A stretch of DNA of 24,320 bases, taken from contig DCJH01000055.1 in the NCBI GenBank assembly GCA_002317385.1, positions 722 to 25,041 on the forward strand, given 5' to 3'. Below are positions 22,690-24,320 of the stretch, piece by piece. This DNA comes from Prevotella sp. UBA1705 (GTDB lineage Bacteria; Bacteroidota; Bacteroidia; Bacteroidales; Bacteroidaceae). A program made the position numbers and the translations under genes. Below the pieces are notes generated by a model. That model saw only the letters and a list, made by a program, of their open reading frames with translations. It searched no databases and was not told the origin of the DNA. The first letter of the stretch is position 1, and each line of letters opens with the position of its first letter.

Positions 22690-23535
22690 ATGAGAATCAG
22701 ACTCTTTTTCTCCCTGATTGGCATGGTGTTGCTCGCCATGGGATGCCAAGACCAGCACCCGCTCACCACGAGCATCAACGGCCCTTCCAACAAAGACCTG
22801 CTGCTCGAAGGTGACAGCACTGTCTACGGACTGGCTTGCGAGGGGTGCAACGACTCGGTTGTCGTGCTGCTGCCCAATGACGGAAGCGACCCCGTGAGAT
22901 ACGATATCATCGACGCCACACGCGCTCACAACATCCGTGGAAACATCAAAACGGGCGACTGGATAGGCTTGGTGCTCAACAAGCAGGACAAGAAGGTGGC
23001 CGACCTCGTGGTGGATCTCGACCAGCTCAAGGGCATATGGTGCTACATCGTGATGCCGAAGATGCGCGATTACGACAAGATGAGCAAGAAGCTCCAGAGC
23101 CGATTGATGCGCAACATGCCCGACTCGATGAAACGCACATTCCTCATTCCACGCGAATATGGCTTCTGGCTCAAGCGCCAGTGGGAGGCTTCGAGCGTGG
23201 GATATGTGCCACAGGTGAGCACCCTGGCCGACGAAAGCCCGGTGGTCTATCCCCCGCTCGGCTACTTTGTGAAGTGGCATATATGGAACGGCAAGTTCGT
23301 GATGATCAGCGGCAAACCCAAGTTTGATAAGGAAAACAAGGTTGTGGGCTACTCGGATGTGAGCAATGACACCTGCTCCATCGACTATCTCGACGAGGAT
23401 TCGCTGGTGCTTTCGGACCGCGATGGGTCGCGCAGCTACTATCGCAAGAACGACATCAACGAGGTAAACAAGAAAGCTCAGGCCATCGCCAACCAGATAA
23501 CGAAGGCCGCTCTCAAGAAATCGGCTGAGGAATAA
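22690..23535 (+). CDS. Lipoprotein of unknown function
   Basis: This 281-residue protein has a lipoprotein signal (MRIRLFFSLIGMVLLAMGC, lipid-bearing C19). The mature part starts with a polar linker, then LLLEGDSTVYGLACEGCNDSVVVLL (a CxxC pair). A later region (YFVKWHIWNGKFVMISGKP, then DTCSIDYLDEDSLVLSDRDG) has the strand rhythm of a small beta-barrel or lipocalin-like domain. The tail is Lys/Ala-rich and probably helical. I do not recognise a named family. It is a single gene with its own promoter, divergent from the carboxyltransferase gene. The sequence pattern and codon phase support a real gene; the function is unknown. Confidence 0.8.
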   Translation: MRIRLFFSLIGMVLLAMGCQDQHPLTTSINGPSNKDLLLEGDSTVYGLACEGCNDSVVVLLPNDGSDPVRYDIIDATRAHNIRGNIKTGDWIGLVLNKQDKKVADLVVDLDQLKGIWCYIVMPKMRDYDKMSKKLQSRLMRNMPDSMKRTFLIPREYGFWLKRQWEASSVGYVPQVSTLADESPVVYPPLGYFVKWHIWNGKFVMISGKPKFDKENKVVGYSDVSNDTCSIDYLDEDSLVLSDRDGSRSYYRKNDINEVNKKAQAIANQITKAALKKSAEE

Positions 23536-23601
23536 CGAGGGCGGCTCATTCGGATTCGTAATCCATTGAATTTCAATCAGTTTGTAATGGCTTTGCGATA
23601 A

Positions 23602-23689
23602 GGTACTAATCATGTGACGATTTGGTAGTAATCGTGAGGCGAAAAGGTAGTAATCGCGTGAGGATTAGGTAGTAATCCTCGCGCGATTA
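23602..23689 (+). repeat. Four tandem 22-bp units beginning GGTAGTAATC
   Basis: The units start at 23602, 23624, 23646 and 23668, each exactly 22 bp. The first ten bases are GGTACTAATC in unit 1 and GGTAGTAATC in units 2-4. The remaining twelve vary: ATGTGACGATTT, GTGAGGCGAAAA, GCGTGAGGATTA, CTCGCGCGATTA. Units 2-3 share 34 bp with 10921-10954 on the other strand. Confidence 0.85.
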
Positions 23690-23754
23690 TTATTTGGTGC
23701 CTTCAGACACAGGCTCCACTCCTGCGGCCCCATCTTCCGAATGACCGTGAAATA

Positions 23755-23890
23755 GTAGGGACATGCCCTGTGTATGTCCGCACTCCGCTCCCTACTCGGT
23801 GGCCTTTCCATGGCATCCGCACAACATCTTGGCTCTTCTTTTCAGTCTATGCCCTCCGGCGGTGCGGGCATGCACGGGGCATGCCCCTAC
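23755..23890. repeat. 136-bp element with 29-bp inverted arms (MITE-like)
   Basis: Arms 23755-23783 and 23862-23890 are inverted repeats matching at 25 of 29 positions by eye. Each outer end reads GTAGGG(A/G)CATGCCC and each inner end TCCGCAC or CCCGCAC. About 78 bp separate them. No open frame of note lies between. A single arm occurs at 10718-10746. Confidence 0.7.
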
Positions 23891-24027
23891 TGAGCCTGCG
23901 TCCTTCTGTAGCCGAACTTTGCCCCATGGAACAAGTAGACCACTTGCCAGTTTTGTGTGTTTTGTGGATAAAAGAATTTAGTTTATATCCCAACATCTGT
24001 AGGATTGAATACACATCAAGACGAATT

Positions 24028-24091
24028 ACCCAGGGTAGGAAACTTGCGATTCCAACCCTGGGCTATCCAGTTTGCAACACCTATGGCGTTG
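24028..24091. repeat. Two small inverted repeats downstream of queF
   Basis: CCCAGGGT (24029-24036) pairs with ACCCTGGG (24055-24062) across an 18-base loop. Next to it CAACACCTATGGCGTTG (24075-24091) folds with one mismatch. They lie 40-100 bp past the queF stop on its transcribed side and may end its transcript, though no T run follows. They could also be one more dispersed repeat. Confidence 0.45.
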
Positions 24092-24128
24092 ATATATGAC
24101 TATTTTCAATGATGAAGCAGCTTCGCTC

Positions 24129-24320
24129 CTACCCCATTCCATGCTGCGCAAACCGCGTCTCGGCCATCTGCTCATACTTCGTGCCAGGGCGTCCGTAGTT
24201 GGCGTAGGGGTAGATGCTGATTCCTCCACGCGGCGTAAAGAGGCCCGTCACCTCGATATACTTCGGGTCCATGAGGCGCACGAGGTCTTTCATGATGATG
24301 TTCACGCAGTCTTCGTGGAA
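24129..24320 (-). CDS. queF: NADPH-dependent 7-cyano-7-deazaguanine reductase QueF, C-terminal 63 residues (cut by window edge)
   Basis: QueF reduces preQ0 to preQ1 in queuosine biosynthesis. The visible end begins FHEDCVNIIMKDL, which holds the His-Glu pair that contacts substrate in this family. It continues with PKYIEVTGLFTPRGGISIYP and NYGRPGTKYE, and ends AQHGMG. The catalytic Cys and Asp lie upstream, outside the window. The frame is open to the edge and length from the FHED motif to the stop fits the short, single-domain QueF form. Confidence 0.9.
   Translation of the reverse strand, partial: FHEDCVNIIMKDLVRLMDPKYIEVTGLFTPRGGISIYPYANYGRPGTKYEQMAETRFAQHGMG

Larger units (their letters stand above)
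23536..24128. other. 593-bp gene-free stretch holding three repeat types
   Basis: I find no credible gene here. From left to right it holds the four-unit 22-bp array, the 136-bp element with 29-bp arms, an AT-rich stretch (about 23930-24020), and two small hairpins just before the end of queF. Two overlapping frames of 72 and 109 codons from 23763 and 23770 run through the 29-bp repeats and are not taken as genes. Confidence 0.6.

Noticed and set aside
22657..23613. 318-residue minus-strand frame opposite the lipoprotein gene
   Set aside because: The plus-strand frame has a lipobox, a promoter at the right distance and a sensible start. The minus-strand frame lacks these.
23602..23689. CRISPR-like array of 22-bp units
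   Set aside because: The constant part is only ten bases and the variable part twelve, there are four units, and no cas genes are present. It fits a simple tandem repeat.
1..24320. tRNA, rRNA, phage, plasmid or integrase genes
   Set aside because: None was recognised on either strand. The repeats lack an associated transposase or recombinase in this window.

Overview
This window looks like chromosomal DNA from a member of the Bacteroidales, most likely a Prevotellaceae (Prevotella sensu lato). The evidence is the repeated Bacteroidetes-type promoter signature (TTG or TTTG, about 19 bases, then TAnnTTTG), weak ribosome binding sites, a DUF4369-type lipoprotein, a long LptA/LptD-type outer-membrane protein, a LysO exporter split into two genes, and protein sequences that match my memory of Bacteroidales orthologs. 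It is mostly ordinary core genome. No phage, plasmid, CRISPR, tRNA or rRNA was recognised.

Layout. Positions 1-7824 hold a run of minus-strand genes (in transcription order): a DUF4369-type lipoprotein, dihydroorotase, a stand-alone cobalamin-methionine-synthase reactivation domain, a membrane metallophosphoesterase overlapping a PlsC acyltransferase, a polyprenol-phosphate-mannose-synthase-like GT2, and the first 655 codons of mfd, which runs off the left edge. Positions 7906-8665 (minus) hold a DivIC/FtsB-type protein and a small membrane protein. They diverge from dnaX (8796-10604, plus) across a compact back-to-back promoter region. Positions 10605-13539 are repeat-rich: a secreted Ntn-hydrolase-like amidase gene (11761-12978) lies between two inverted copies of a 415/416-bp palindromic element. 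Positions 13540-17019 (minus) hold a probable sulfur-amino-acid cluster: a Cys/Met-metabolism PLP enzyme, a PatB/MalY-type C-S lyase and the two LysO halves. Positions 17168-22516 (minus) hold lptD, an HD-domain protein and an oxaloacetate-decarboxylase-alpha-like carboxyltransferase. A lipoprotein gene (22690-23535, plus) diverges from the last of these. A repeat-laden 593-bp gap follows, and the 3' end of queF (minus) closes the window.

The most unusual content is in the repeats and what they have done to genes. (1) Two elements, each with 102-bp arms and a roughly 212-bp core, flank the amidase gene with their cores in opposite orientation. (2) mfd appears to have absorbed two repeats in frame: a GC-rich inverted-repeat cassette of about 50 codons, and a seven-unit heptanucleotide array whose unit length is not a multiple of three. 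(3) The carboxyltransferase keeps a C-terminal biotinyl-like domain but has QAPWGEF where the biotin lysine motif should be. (4) Short repeat families (a 22-bp tandem unit, a 29-bp palindrome, a GC-rich hairpin) recur across the window. All family assignments come from reading motifs; no database search was run.
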